Source: Moraxella sp. K1664 | GTDB taxonomy: Bacteria > Pseudomonadota > Gammaproteobacteria > Pseudomonadales > Moraxellaceae | Assembly (NCBI RefSeq): GCF_039693965.1 | Contig: NZ_CP155576.1 | Location: forward strand, 1,922,001-1,986,000 | Direction of reading: 5' to 3' | Length of the DNA stretch: 64,000 bases | Shown here: positions 26,756 to 35,518 of the stretch, one piece after another | Layout of the letters: the number at the start of each line of letters is the position of its first letter | How positions within the stretch are numbered: the stretch's first letter is position 1 | Made by a program: the position numbers and the translations under genes | Notes under the pieces: generated by a model | What the model was told of the DNA's origin: nothing | Databases searched by the model: none | What the model saw: only the letters and a program-made list of their open reading frames with translations

Positions 26756-26954
26756 TTTGTAAGATACTAGATACCAGATACTTAAAAAACCATTGACTTA
26801 GGTGGGGTATCATGGTATCTGAGCTATGCCTGCGGGTGGCGGAAAACCGTTATGGGCAGGCTAGCTCACTTTGAGCAGTTTTCTTTAATTTGGGGTTTTG
26901 CAGGAAGTCCATTAAAAAATATTTTAAATTATCCTTTATCTTATAAGGAAATCT

Positions 26955-29855
26955 ATGTTAAATCTCACCGCCACTGACGTGCGTATGAATGCACAGGCTA
27001 CCAATAAAGACGAAGCCTTATCCTTGCTTGCCAAGATATTGAGCGAAGACGGACTGGCGACTGCCGATTATCTTGCGGGACTACAAGCCCGTGAAGCACA
27101 GACCAGTACCTATCTGGGGCAGGGGATTGCCATTCCGCATGGCACGCCAGAATCACGCGCTTGTGTGCAACAAACAGGGGTGCGACTCGTGCATTTTGCC
27201 GATGGCGTAGTGTGGAATGATGACGGCGAGCGAGCGTATTTGTTGGTGGGGATTTGTGCCAAATCCGATGAGCATTTGTCCATTTTAAGGCAACTGACTC
27301 GCACGCTTGGCGATGATGTGGCAGATGACATCAAAAATGCCAAGACAGCAGAGCAAATTATCACAATCATCAATGGCGATAAGGTACACGGCAAAACCAG
27401 CTTTGTGGTGCATGAGAATTTATTAAAAACCGAAGTAGTAGCCAGCGATATCGATGAGCTGTATGGCGTGGCGGTCAATGTATTAAAAAATCAAGGCAAG
27501 ATAACAGGGGTGGTTGGCATTCGTCCTGCCTTTGTGCAACTGTCATCACATTTGGGCTGTGTAACCTTAGAGCATGATGAGCTGGTTGCTGAGCCTGCCC
27601 TAGCGTTGGTGGTTGCCAAAAAAGCCCTAGCATGGCAGGATAAGACGGTGCAAGCGTTGGCGGTGATTGCTGGCAATCGCCACACCGATAAGCAGGCATT
27701 GGCAGGGGTGTATGATGTTTTGTTAAATGATGAATTTAATGCCAAGCTGACTGCCCTTAGCGTGGGCGAGCTTGCCGAATGGCTTGGTGCCGAGCGTGCC
27801 GTGCATTGGCAGTCGGCAAGTGTGGTACTGCTTAATGCTCATGGATTGCACGCACGTCCTGCCACTGCCTTATCCGAGCTTGCCAAAGGGGCAACAGGCG
27901 AGCTAAAAGTGGCGGTGGATAATGGGGCGTATGTCTCCGCCAAAAGCCTAACCAAATTGCTCTCACTGGGGGCGACACGGGGGCAGAGCCTAACATTCAT
28001 CGCCGAGCCGAATACCGATGCGACCGAGTATCTACCCAAACTTATCCAAGCGGTACAAGACGGACTGGGTGAAGAAGTAACACCGATAAGTAACAGCCAA
28101 GCAAATAACCAAGCAAATAGCCAAGAAAACCATGAACCTGCCCCTGTGCTTGACTTGTCCGATAATACCATTATCACCAAAGGCGAACGCACGCACGCCA
28201 CATCAGCGTCAGTAGGGCTGGCTCATGGTGTGGCATTTGTGGCACGCCAAACACGCTTTGATTATGCGGTGCAAGGGGGCGATAAGGCGAGCGAGTGGGC
28301 GAGCTTGCAACAGGCGATTGGGGCGGTCAAGGCAGAGCTGACCGACTTTGTACAGCACGCCAAAAAAATGTCCATTGCCAAGATTTTTACCGCTCATGTG
28401 GCTCTGCTTGATGATGAAGAAGTCACGCACGGGGCAAAAGACGGCATTGATGATGGGCTATCGGCAGCGGCGGCGTGGCACGCTCATATTGAGCAGTTGG
28501 CAAAAGTGCAGGCGAGCGTTGCCAATCATCTGCTTGCCGAGCGAGCGGCGGATTTGCGAGATGTCGGACAAAAAGTGCTTGCCAAGCTCACAGGACAAAC
28601 GCTCACTGCCGAGCCTGATGAGCCGTATGTGCTTATCAAAGAAGACCTACTACCGTCCGATGTGGCACGCCTAGACCCTGCACGCGTGGCAGGGATTATC
28701 ACGGCGGTGGGCGGTGCCAGCTCGCACAGTGCGATTGTTGCCCGAGCGTTGGGCATTCCTGCGATTGTGGGGGCGGGCAAGGGCGTGCTTGACATTAACG
28801 ATGGCGAACAGGTGCTGATAGATGGCGGTCAAGGTTGGTTTGTGGTTGCACCAACCGATGAGATGGTGGCGGTCGCCAAAGCTGAGCAAGCAAGCTGGGC
28901 GGAGCGTAAACGCCTAGCCAGTGAAACCGCCCTAAATCCTGCCATTACCCAAGATGGTCATCAGGTGGAGATTGCCGTCAATCTGGGTAATGTTCATGAT
29001 ACTAAGATGGCGGTGGAGAGTGGGGCGGAAGCGGTGGGGCTACTGCGTACTGAGCTTGTGTTCATGAGTCATCAGAGCGTGCCTGATATTGACACGCAGG
29101 TGGCGGATTATACACAGGTGTTTGATGCCTTAGACGGTCGCCCGCTCGTGGTGCGTACCTTAGATGTCGGTGGCGATAAACCTTTGCCATATCTGCCCAT
29201 GCCGTTTGAAGACAACCCATTTTTGGGGGTGCGTGGCATTCGCTTGACCCTAAGACAGCCTGCTTTATTAGAAAATCAGCTCATCGCCTTGATTAAGGCG
29301 TCCAAGGGGCGTGATTTGCGTATCATGTTTCCCATGATAGGCAGATTAGAAGAATGGCACGATGCCAAAGCCATACTAGATAAAGTACTGACCGACCACC
29401 CCCATGACAAGCTCCAAGTAGGCATGATGATAGAAGTACCAAGTGCGGCGGTCATGGCGGATGTGTTTGCCAGTGAAGTGGACTTTTTTAGCATTGGCAC
29501 CAACGACTTGACTCAGTATGCCCTTGCCATTGACCGTGGTCATGCCACGCTCTCAAAGGACGCGGACGGTCTGCACCCAAGCGTGCTAAGACTTATCCAA
29601 AACACCGTTGCCAACGCCCACGCTCACGGCAAATGGGTGGGCGTGTGTGGCGAGCTGGCAGGCGATGAGCGAGCCATACCGATACTGGTGGGGCTGGGCG
29701 TGGACGAGCTGTCCATGTCGGCAGGCAGTATCGCCCTTGCCAAGGCGGTGGTGCGTGAGCTAAACTTTGCCGATTGCCAGTACCTTGCCAAAAAAGCCCT
29801 AGCCTGCACCAGTGCTGGCGAAGTGCGTGCCTTGACCGTTGCTAAGGAATCCTAA
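26955..29855 (+). CDS. fruB: Multiphosphoryl transfer protein (EIIA-Fru, HPr, EI fusion)
   Basis: A 966-residue fusion that carries the soluble part of the fructose phosphotransferase system. In order: EIIA-fructose with IPHGTPE (His 62), a linking region, HPr with NAHGLHARPAT (His about 300), a flexible Asn/Gln-rich linker near 375-390, and Enzyme I with GGASSHSAIVARA (His about 591) and CGELAGD near 899. It therefore takes phosphate from PEP and delivers it to FruA without separate PtsH/PtsI. The start ATG has AAGGA 6 bases upstream. First gene of fruB-fruK-fruA; an IS110-bearing element ends 46 bases upstream and may have displaced the native control region. Confidence 0.93.
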   Translation: MLNLTATDVRMNAQATNKDEALSLLAKILSEDGLATADYLAGLQAREAQTSTYLGQGIAIPHGTPESRACVQQTGVRLVHFADGVVWNDDGERAYLLVGICAKSDEHLSILRQLTRTLGDDVADDIKNAKTAEQIITIINGDKVHGKTSFVVHENLLKTEVVASDIDELYGVAVNVLKNQGKITGVVGIRPAFVQLSSHLGCVTLEHDELVAEPALALVVAKKALAWQDKTVQALAVIAGNRHTDKQALAGVYDVLLNDEFNAKLTALSVGELAEWLGAERAVHWQSASVVLLNAHGLHARPATALSELAKGATGELKVAVDNGAYVSAKSLTKLLSLGATRGQSLTFIAEPNTDATEYLPKLIQAVQDGLGEEVTPISNSQANNQANSQENHEPAPVLDLSDNTIITKGERTHATSASVGLAHGVAFVARQTRFDYAVQGGDKASEWASLQQAIGAVKAELTDFVQHAKKMSIAKIFTAHVALLDDEEVTHGAKDGIDDGLSAAAAWHAHIEQLAKVQASVANHLLAERAADLRDVGQKVLAKLTGQTLTAEPDEPYVLIKEDLLPSDVARLDPARVAGIITAVGGASSHSAIVARALGIPAIVGAGKGVLDINDGEQVLIDGGQGWFVVAPTDEMVAVAKAEQASWAERKRLASETALNPAITQDGHQVEIAVNLGNVHDTKMAVESGAEAVGLLRTELVFMSHQSVPDIDTQVADYTQVFDALDGRPLVVRTLDVGGDKPLPYLPMPFEDNPFLGVRGIRLTLRQPALLENQLIALIKASKGRDLRIMFPMIGRLEEWHDAKAILDKVLTDHPHDKLQVGMMIEVPSAAVMADVFASEVDFFSIGTNDLTQYALAIDRGHATLSKDADGLHPSVLRLIQNTVANAHAHGKWVGVCGELAGDERAIPILVGLGVDELSMSAGSIALAKAVVRELNFADCQYLAKKALACTSAGEVRALTVAKES

Positions 29856-29856
29856 G

Positions 29857-30840
29857 ATGACACAAGTACTTTGCATTACCCTAAACCCTGCCATTGACCT
29901 AACTGTCAGTCTGGACGAATTAAAACTAGGAGCGGTCAATCGTGCCGTATCTAGCCAAATGGACGCCGCAGGCAAGGGGCTAAATGGGGCTCAGATTTTG
30001 GCGGATTTGGGTGTGGATACCGTTGCCACAGGGTTCTTAGGTGGCGATAATGACGGCATTTTTAATCGGCTCTTTGGCGAGCGTGAAGCACTCAATCACA
30101 GCGAAAATTTGGGTCAAGTGGTGGATAACTTTGTGCGTGTGGCAGGCATTACTCGCACCAACATTAAGCTTACCGATGATTATTATGGCATTGGGCGTAC
30201 CACAGATGTCAATGGACAAGGGTTTGTGGTTACCGAGACCGACAAACTGCACTTTTTTGAGCAGGTGGCACAGCTTGCCCCTACCTGTGATGCGGTGCTG
30301 ATTGCTGGCAGTTTGGCGACAGGTTTTGGTTTGTCGGATTTTGACCATTTGTTGACGGTTTTGACCGACATTCATGATAAAGTGGCGGTTGATGTCAGTG
30401 GTGAAGCCCTAAAAATCGCCATGCGTTATCCGTTATGGCTCATCAAGCCTAACACCGATGAGCTGACCGAAGTCTTTGGCGTGCCTGTTGAGAGCTTAGA
30501 TGAGCAGGTGGCACTTTTTGATGAGATTCACAGTGATATTGAGCATATTTTTGTGTCTATGGGCGAGCGGGGCGTGCATTGGCTAAGACGTCATGGCGAG
30601 ACTCGTGAGCTGTATCGTGCCGTTCCGCCAACCATGAAAATCAAAAGCACAGTCGGAGCAGGCGATACCTTTGTGGCAGGCATGATTTTTGGGTTATTAG
30701 CCAATGACGAGCCACAGACGGCGTTGGTGCGTGCCACTGCGTTATCGGCTCATGCGGTCTCTATCATTGGCTTTAAAGTGCCAGAGCAGGACGTGCTAAA
30801 TGACTTAATTGAGCAGGTTGCTGTGGAAAAATTAGCTTAA
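29857..30840 (+). CDS. fruK: 1-phosphofructokinase
   Basis: About 327 residues of the PfkB/ribokinase family. It phosphorylates fructose 1-phosphate, the product of FruA transport, to fructose 1,6-bisphosphate. Visible marks are TLNPAIDLTV at the N-terminus, the sugar-binding AAGKGLN region, and STVGAGDTFVAGM with the catalytic Asp. The start ATG follows the fruB TAA by one base and has AAGGA upstream, so the gene is translationally linked to fruB. Confidence 0.93.
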   Translation: MTQVLCITLNPAIDLTVSLDELKLGAVNRAVSSQMDAAGKGLNGAQILADLGVDTVATGFLGGDNDGIFNRLFGEREALNHSENLGQVVDNFVRVAGITRTNIKLTDDYYGIGRTTDVNGQGFVVTETDKLHFFEQVAQLAPTCDAVLIAGSLATGFGLSDFDHLLTVLTDIHDKVAVDVSGEALKIAMRYPLWLIKPNTDELTEVFGVPVESLDEQVALFDEIHSDIEHIFVSMGERGVHWLRRHGETRELYRAVPPTMKIKSTVGAGDTFVAGMIFGLLANDEPQTALVRATALSAHAVSIIGFKVPEQDVLNDLIEQVAVEKLA

Positions 30841-30972
30841 TCTAAGTTGAAGGCAGTTTAAAAACGCATTTTAAAAAATTGGCTATGGGGCGGATTGATT
30901 TACCTTGATAAAACTGTCTTAATCATATCCATGTTAAGCATTAAAATTTAAAAATAAAAATAGGCAAACCCT

Positions 30973-32649
30973 ATGACAAACAAAACTTATGCCATTAGCG
31001 TGGCGGATAATTCTGCTTATGGCTTGCTCATTGCCAAGCAGTTGGTTGCCAGTTTGCAAAAAAATGGCATTGATGCACAATTTACCACAGACAAAAACAC
31101 CGCTCATGGTGTGAGCATTGTCATCACTGATGATGAGCGAGCCAGCACCGAGCAGGTCATTTATCTAAATCAGCACGAGCTTGACTCAGCCAAATTTGGC
31201 GATGTGGATTATTTAAAGACACTGCTTACGCCTACCCAAACCGACCAAGCGGTTTTAAAGTCGGCAACTTCATCGGTGCGTAACATCGTGGCGGTAACCG
31301 CTTGCCCGACAGGGGTGGCTCATACCTTTATGTCGGCAGAAGCCATTGAGAACTATGCCAAAGCACAGGGCTGGAATATCAAGGTAGAGACCCGTGGACA
31401 GGTTGGCGTGGGTAATGCCATTACGGCAGACGAAGTGGCACAGGCGGATTTGGTGTTTGTGGCGGCGGATATTGACGTGGATTTGTCCAAATTTAGTGGC
31501 AAAAAAATGTACCGCACGTCCACAGGACTGGCACTCAAAAAAACCGAGCAAGAATTTGCCAAAGCCTTTGAGCAGGCAAGCGTTTATGGTGGCACCCAAA
31601 GTGCAAGCACGGCAGGCGAGAGCGATGAGAAAAAAGGGCTGTATAAGCACCTAATGACAGGCGTGTCGCATATGTTACCATTGGTGGTGGCAGGTGGTTT
31701 GCTCATTGCCATGTCCTTTATGTTTGGCGTGGAAGCCTTCAAAGATGAGAGCATTGCCTTTGGCTTACCAAAAGCACTCATGGACATCGGTGGGGGCGGT
31801 GCATTCGCCTTGATGATTGCGGTGTTTGCCGGCTATGTGGCGTACTCTATCGCTGACCGCCCCGGTTTGGCGGTGGGTTTGATTGGTGGTATGCTTGCCA
31901 ATACCGCAGGGGCGGGGATTTTGGGTGGTATTATTGCTGGCTTTTTGGCAGGTTATACGGTCAAGTTTTTAAATGATGTCGTCAAACTACCTGCCAGTTT
32001 GACGTCCTTAAAGCCGATTTTGATATTGCCGTTATTGGGTTCGCTCATTGTCGGTCTGCTTATGGTCTATGCCATTAATCCGCCTGTGGCGGCACTCATG
32101 ACCACCCTAACCGAGTGGCTAAAAACCATGAATGACACCAATGCCATTATCTTGGGGCTGATTTTGGGAGCGATGATGTGTACCGACATGGGTGGTCCTG
32201 TGAATAAGGCGGCCTATACATTCTCGGTGGGTATGATTGCCTCAGGGGTGTTTACACCGATTGCGGCGGCAATGGCAGGGGGTATGGTGCCGCCCATTGG
32301 CATGGCGATAGCGACGTGGATTGCCAAAAATAAGTTTAATGACAATCAGCGTAACGCTGGCAAAGCGTCCTTTGTGCTGGGTCTGTGCTTTATCTCAGAA
32401 GGGGCGTTGCCCTTTGTGGCGGCTGACCCTGCTCGTGTGATTATCGCGTCTGTGGTCGGTGGGGCGTTGGCAGGGGCGATTTCTATGGGGCTTGGTATCG
32501 GGCTACAAGCACCGCATGGCGGACTGTTTGTGATACCGTTCGTCTCACAACCGCTCATGTATCTGGTGGCTATCACGGTTGGCAGCGTGGTAACTGGCGT
32601 GCTGTATGCCTTTATCCGCCAAAAAGAACCGCAAAAAATGGTGGCATAA
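30973..32649 (+). CDS. fruA: PTS fructose transporter subunit IIBC
   Basis: A 558-residue membrane permease. Residues 1-100 are a degenerate IIB-like domain lacking the active Cys (the IIB' of FruA proteins). The true IIB follows with VTACPTGVAHTFM (Cys 111). From about residue 210 the IIC domain has multiple membrane segments with GGGGAFALMIAVFAGYVAYSI and the GAMMCTDMGGPVNKAA motif. It imports fructose and phosphorylates it at C1. It is 132 bases after fruK; a strong terminator closes the operon. Confidence 0.94.
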   Translation: MTNKTYAISVADNSAYGLLIAKQLVASLQKNGIDAQFTTDKNTAHGVSIVITDDERASTEQVIYLNQHELDSAKFGDVDYLKTLLTPTQTDQAVLKSATSSVRNIVAVTACPTGVAHTFMSAEAIENYAKAQGWNIKVETRGQVGVGNAITADEVAQADLVFVAADIDVDLSKFSGKKMYRTSTGLALKKTEQEFAKAFEQASVYGGTQSASTAGESDEKKGLYKHLMTGVSHMLPLVVAGGLLIAMSFMFGVEAFKDESIAFGLPKALMDIGGGGAFALMIAVFAGYVAYSIADRPGLAVGLIGGMLANTAGAGILGGIIAGFLAGYTVKFLNDVVKLPASLTSLKPILILPLLGSLIVGLLMVYAINPPVAALMTTLTEWLKTMNDTNAIILGLILGAMMCTDMGGPVNKAAYTFSVGMIASGVFTPIAAAMAGGMVPPIGMAIATWIAKNKFNDNQRNAGKASFVLGLCFISEGALPFVAADPARVIIASVVGGALAGAISMGLGIGLQAPHGGLFVIPFVSQPLMYLVAITVGSVVTGVLYAFIRQKEPQKMVA

Positions 32650-32653
32650 TGAT

Positions 32654-32681
32654 AAAAACCCTGTCGGCTGGCAGGGTTTTT
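32654..32681 (+). terminator. Terminator of the fruBKA operon
   Basis: AAAAACCCTG and CAGGGTTTTT form a 10-bp stem with an 8-base loop, 5 bases after the fruA stop. Confidence 0.92.
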
Positions 32682-32705
32682 GGTGTTATAAAAATTGAAC
32701 GGTAA

Positions 32706-32733
32706 AAAATCGGACAGTCTCCCGTCCGATTTT
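32706..32733 (-). terminator. Terminator of the lipoprotein gene, 'CGGACAGTCTCC' type
   Basis: AAAATCGGAC and GTCCGATTTT pair across AGTCTCCC, with T's following on the minus strand. A near-identical hairpin with the same loop ends cydABX at 34183-34208, and a related one follows the acyl-CoA dehydrogenase. Confidence 0.88.
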
Positions 32734-32755
32734 AATTTAGGTTGTTTTGTTAGTT

Positions 32756-33424
32756 TTATTTTAGTATTTCTCTAAAAGTACCGTCTGTGTTCATGCGTAG
32801 CAACATTTTGGCACGGTCAGTATCTAGTGATGTCTGCCAGAAACGGTCTTGGTTTGGCACGAACAACACATAACTCACCACGCTTGGCACTTCTTCAATA
32901 GGGGTCAAGTCGTCTTTTTCCACTGTTTCGTTGTATAGCTTGATGAATTTGTCCGCTACGTCAGCAAAACGCAAGTCGTGCATTGGTGTTAGGTTTGGTT
33001 CTAAATCGCCACCGCCAGAGAGTTGAACAGGAGTGGGTTCGCTCCATTTGCCGTCTGACCATTTGTAGATGTAGTTATCAATATTCTCAGGCTTGTCGGG
33101 GTCTTGGATGTCAATGCTGATTTGGATGTCAGTAAAATTAACGCCTTGGAAGAATTTTAACTCCTTGCCTGCAAATTGGGGCAGTGCCAGCAGTTCATCT
33201 TGAACTTTTTGTAGTTTTGCTGCATCTGTCAAGGGATGAACGGTTGTGGCAGGAGTCTCTTCTGCTGTGGCGACATCAACGGCAGGCTCGGTTGGGGCAG
33301 GTTGTGTTGTTGGCGTTGCTGGTGTTTCGGCTGTGGTTGGTGCTGGCGGGGCGGTTTCTGTTTTGTCACCGCCACAGGCAGTCAATAGAGCAACCAAGCT
33401 CAGTGGTAGGATTGCTTTTTTCAT
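32756..33424 (-). CDS. Putative lipoprotein with Pro/Thr-rich linker
   Basis: A 222-residue protein with signal peptide and lipobox (LLTACGG, Cys 17). A Pro/Thr/Ala-rich flexible stretch (about residues 20-62) follows, then a compact C-terminal domain with no recognised family (KLQKVQDELLALPQFAGKEL; YIYKWSDGKWSEP). An AGGAG ribosome site precedes the ATG. It follows the two-TM gene by 40 bases without a terminator, so it is probably in the same transcript and would share its homopolymer-containing promoter. Confidence 0.75.
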   Translation of the reverse strand: MKKAILPLSLVALLTACGGDKTETAPPAPTTAETPATPTTQPAPTEPAVDVATAEETPATTVHPLTDAAKLQKVQDELLALPQFAGKELKFFQGVNFTDIQISIDIQDPDKPENIDNYIYKWSDGKWSEPTPVQLSGGGDLEPNLTPMHDLRFADVADKFIKLYNETVEKDDLTPIEEVPSVVSYVLFVPNQDRFWQTSLDTDRAKMLLRMNTDGTFREILK

Positions 33425-33464
33425 GAGAGTTATCTCCTTTGGGTTAAACGAAATTTAAATAAAA

Positions 33465-34046
33465 TTAGGCATTATCCTGAGTTGGGGTCTTGGCAGGTTT
33501 GCGACTACGGGTAAGCAGATGACGACCAAGCAAGCCAATCATGCCCATGATAATCCATGAAATCCCTGCCTGCAACATCGCATCATCGCCAAAAAACTCA
33601 GCTTGTTTGTCCGCTTTGATTTGGGCTTTGGTTGCCATCTCTTGGTAGGTGATGACCCCTGTACCATTCATGACGATGTCATAAGTGATGTTCTCATCAG
33701 TAGCATCATATTTGGCGGTGATTTGTTCTTCTAGGACGCTCTCAATGCGAGACTGCTCCAAATCATGGTCTAGTCGTAGCTTGACCATCTGTCCTGATGT
33801 TGGCTGTACGTCCAGCTCATAAAACTGCTCGGCGCTGTTTGGTCCACGGCGACGTTTGGTCTCTAAGGTAACATCACGACCTTCAACCACTTTACCTTCA
33901 ACCACACTTAGGGCGGACTCTGCGGGTATGCCACCGCCTGTACTGGCATTGTGATTGCTAAAGAAGTGCATGCCCACCAAGCCAATACCACCAAACAAGA
34001 ATAAATAAGACACCAAAAGAATTTTGGCAAAAACATTTTTTAACAT
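33465..34046 (-). CDS. Two-TM membrane protein, possibly DUF3592-like
   Basis: About 193 residues from ATG 34046 (MLKNVFAK). A TM segment at 6-27, a roughly 120-residue polar domain with a KVVEGRDVTLETKRRRGP stretch, and a second TM segment (ISWIIMGMIGLLG) before a basic tail. The layout recalls DUF3592 proteins, but I cannot confirm this. The frame extends upstream to a TTG at 34142, but that part overlaps a promoter-like region with ten C's, so I do not include it. Function unknown. Confidence 0.65.
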   Translation of the reverse strand: MLKNVFAKILLVSYLFLFGGIGLVGMHFFSNHNASTGGGIPAESALSVVEGKVVEGRDVTLETKRRRGPNSAEQFYELDVQPTSGQMVKLRLDHDLEQSRIESVLEEQITAKYDATDENITYDIVMNGTGVITYQEMATKAQIKADKQAEFFGDDAMLQAGISWIIMGMIGLLGRHLLTRSRKPAKTPTQDNA

Positions 34047-34080
34047 GACAGTTACCCATCCATGAATTAGACAAATGGGT

Positions 34081-34114
34081 ATTATATATCGTCGGGGGGG
34101 GGGAGGTGCGTCAA
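34081..34114 (-). promoter_or_regulatory. Promoter with a 10-bp homopolymer in the -35/-10 spacer
   Basis: On the minus strand: TTGACG (34109-34114) as -35, then CACCT, ten C's (34094-34103), GACGATA, and TATAAT (34081-34086). The spacer is 22 bp to TATAAT, or 19 bp to an overlapping TATATA. The tract is 48-57 bases upstream of the two-TM gene ATG. A homopolymer in the spacer is the design of phase-variable promoters such as meningococcal porA. Confidence 0.7.
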
Positions 34115-34182
34115 GCGGTAATTGATAATTTTTATTTACCAAATCGGTTTTATTGATGATGACTTTTGCGGATAAAAATAAA

Positions 34183-34208
34183 AAATCGGACAGTCTCCTA
34201 TCCGATTT
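34183..34208 (-). terminator. Terminator of cydABX
   Basis: AAATCGGA and TCCGATTT pair across CAGTCTCCTA, with a T tract on the minus strand, 27 bases past cydX. Confidence 0.85.
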
Positions 34209-34234
34209 GAATTGATAAAAAGCATGAATTAACC

Positions 34235-34366
34235 TTACCCATCCCGCTCCTTATCCTTACCATAGAACGCTTCTTCTCGGCTGTCTTCAAACTCTACCCA
34301 CACGGCACTGATAATCGCCAGCAGTACGGCAAAGCCCAATCCTAATATCCATGCAAAATACCACAT
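34235..34366 (-). CDS. cydX: CydX, small subunit of cytochrome bd oxidase
   Basis: A 43-residue single-pass membrane peptide starting MWYFAWILG, the signature of CydX/CbdX, with one TM helix (about 4-24) and a charged tail (EFEDSREEAFYGKDKERDG). CydX stabilises the haem d site of CydAB. AGGAG lies 7 bases before the ATG. It is 10 bases downstream of cydB and ends the operon. Confidence 0.93.
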   Translation of the reverse strand: MWYFAWILGLGFAVLLAIISAVWVEFEDSREEAFYGKDKERDG

Positions 34367-34376
34367 GAGTTATCTC

Positions 34377-35516
34377 CTAATATAGTGTATGTTCGTTCTC
34401 TTTAATGTAAGCTTTGGTAACCTTGCCCCGCATGATAGCGTACGCCCAGCTCGTGTAGCCGACCACCACAGGCAGGATAAACACCACCACATAGACCATG
34501 ACCATGAGTGTAAACTGGCTAGACGTGCTGTCCCACACGGTCAAGCTCGAACGGGGGTCGGACGATGACGGCATATAAAAAGGAAATAAAGCCACGCCTG
34601 CGGTCATAATCACCCCAAGCACGCCCACGCTAGACAGCACAAAGGCAGTCAAGGTGCGTCCTGCTTTCATGACAAGCACCGCCACGATAGGCATGATGAC
34701 ACCCAAGGCAGGAAACGCCCACAATGCCCCATTTGCCTTAAAATTGGCAAGCCACGCCCCTTGTTCGGTGATGACGGTCTTACTTGCGGGGTCAATCAAG
34801 GCGTTTTTGTCCACCGAACTGGTGATGACATAGCCGTCAAGGTTTGCCACCCAAAAGCCTGCCAATACAAACAGCACCGACATGATGACGGCAGAGATAG
34901 TGGTTAATTTTTTGGTGCGAGCTTGAATGTCATCGACTGTGCGATGAGCCAAATATACCCCGCCTTGGGTTATCATCATAAAGGCACTCACCAGACCACA
35001 GAGCAGGGCAAAGGGCGACAGCAAACCCCAAAACGAGCCAGTATAAGTAGAGACAAGCTGATTGTCAAAACCAAATGGCACGCCCAAAAACAAGTTGCCA
35101 AACGCCACCCCAAAAATCAAGGCAGGCACGAACGAGCCGATAAACAGTCCCCAATCCCATGCCGTCCGCCAGCGTTCATCTTTGACCATGCTACGGTATT
35201 TAAACCCCACAGGGCGAAAAAACAACGCCCACAATGCCGCCATTAACGCCCAATAAAACCCGCTAAATGCCGTGGCGTACAGCAAGGGCAGAGCGGCAAA
35301 AATTGCCCCGCCTGCCGTGATGAACCACACCTGATTGCCTTCCCAGTGAGCCCCAATGGTGTTGATGACCACACGCCGTTCCTTGTCGGTTTTGCCGACA
35401 AAGGGCAACAGACTACACACGCCCATGTCATGACCGTCCATAATCGCAAAGCCGATGAGCAAGATACCGATGATGAGCCACCAGATGAATTTTAGAGTTT
35501 CATAATCAAATAGCAT
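34377..35516 (-). CDS. cydB: Cytochrome bd ubiquinol oxidase subunit II
   Basis: A 379-residue membrane protein of the CydB family with about nine membrane segments, starting MLFDYETLKFIWWLIIGILL and containing the conserved MDGHDMGVCSLLPF near the N-terminus. It pairs with CydA in the high-affinity quinol oxidase that reduces oxygen at low tension. The ATG is 2 bases after the cydA stop, showing coupling. Length is typical. Confidence 0.96.
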   Translation of the reverse strand: MLFDYETLKFIWWLIIGILLIGFAIMDGHDMGVCSLLPFVGKTDKERRVVINTIGAHWEGNQVWFITAGGAIFAALPLLYATAFSGFYWALMAALWALFFRPVGFKYRSMVKDERWRTAWDWGLFIGSFVPALIFGVAFGNLFLGVPFGFDNQLVSTYTGSFWGLLSPFALLCGLVSAFMMITQGGVYLAHRTVDDIQARTKKLTTISAVIMSVLFVLAGFWVANLDGYVITSSVDKNALIDPASKTVITEQGAWLANFKANGALWAFPALGVIMPIVAVLVMKAGRTLTAFVLSSVGVLGVIMTAGVALFPFYMPSSSDPRSSLTVWDSTSSQFTLMVMVYVVVFILPVVVGYTSWAYAIMRGKVTKAYIKENEHTLY

Positions 35517-35518
35517 GG

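Larger units (their letters stand above)
25579..26820 (+). mobile_element. IS110-family insertion sequence, copy A
   Basis: 1242 bp from TGTATCAACCC (just after core CT 25577-25578) to GGTATCT (core CT 26819-26820). There are no terminal inverted repeats, as usual for IS110. A 193-base 5' non-coding end is followed by one transposase gene and a 65-base tail. The boundaries follow from comparison with the empty site at 19801-19811: flanks TTCGCCCT and CTGAGC join at the shared CT. Copy B at 58286-59527 appears identical in the parts compared. Confidence 0.9.
25546..26908. repeat. Family E REP-like element, copy occupied by IS110
   Basis: Outer ends ACTTCCTGCAAAAC (25546-25559) and GTTTTGCAGGAAGT (26895-26908). 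Removing the 1242-bp IS leaves 121 bp, matching the empty copy at 19776-19894. The hairpin here is GAGCTATGCCTGC/GCAGGCTAGCTC, differing from the empty copy by paired changes in both arms. It ends 46 bases before fruB. Confidence 0.85.

Noticed and set aside
34047-34142. N-terminal extension of the two-TM protein from a TTG start
   Set aside because: It would translate a -35/-10 promoter region and the C-tract (PPPP); no ribosome site. I keep in mind that, if real, the tract would cause frameshift rather than promoter phase variation.
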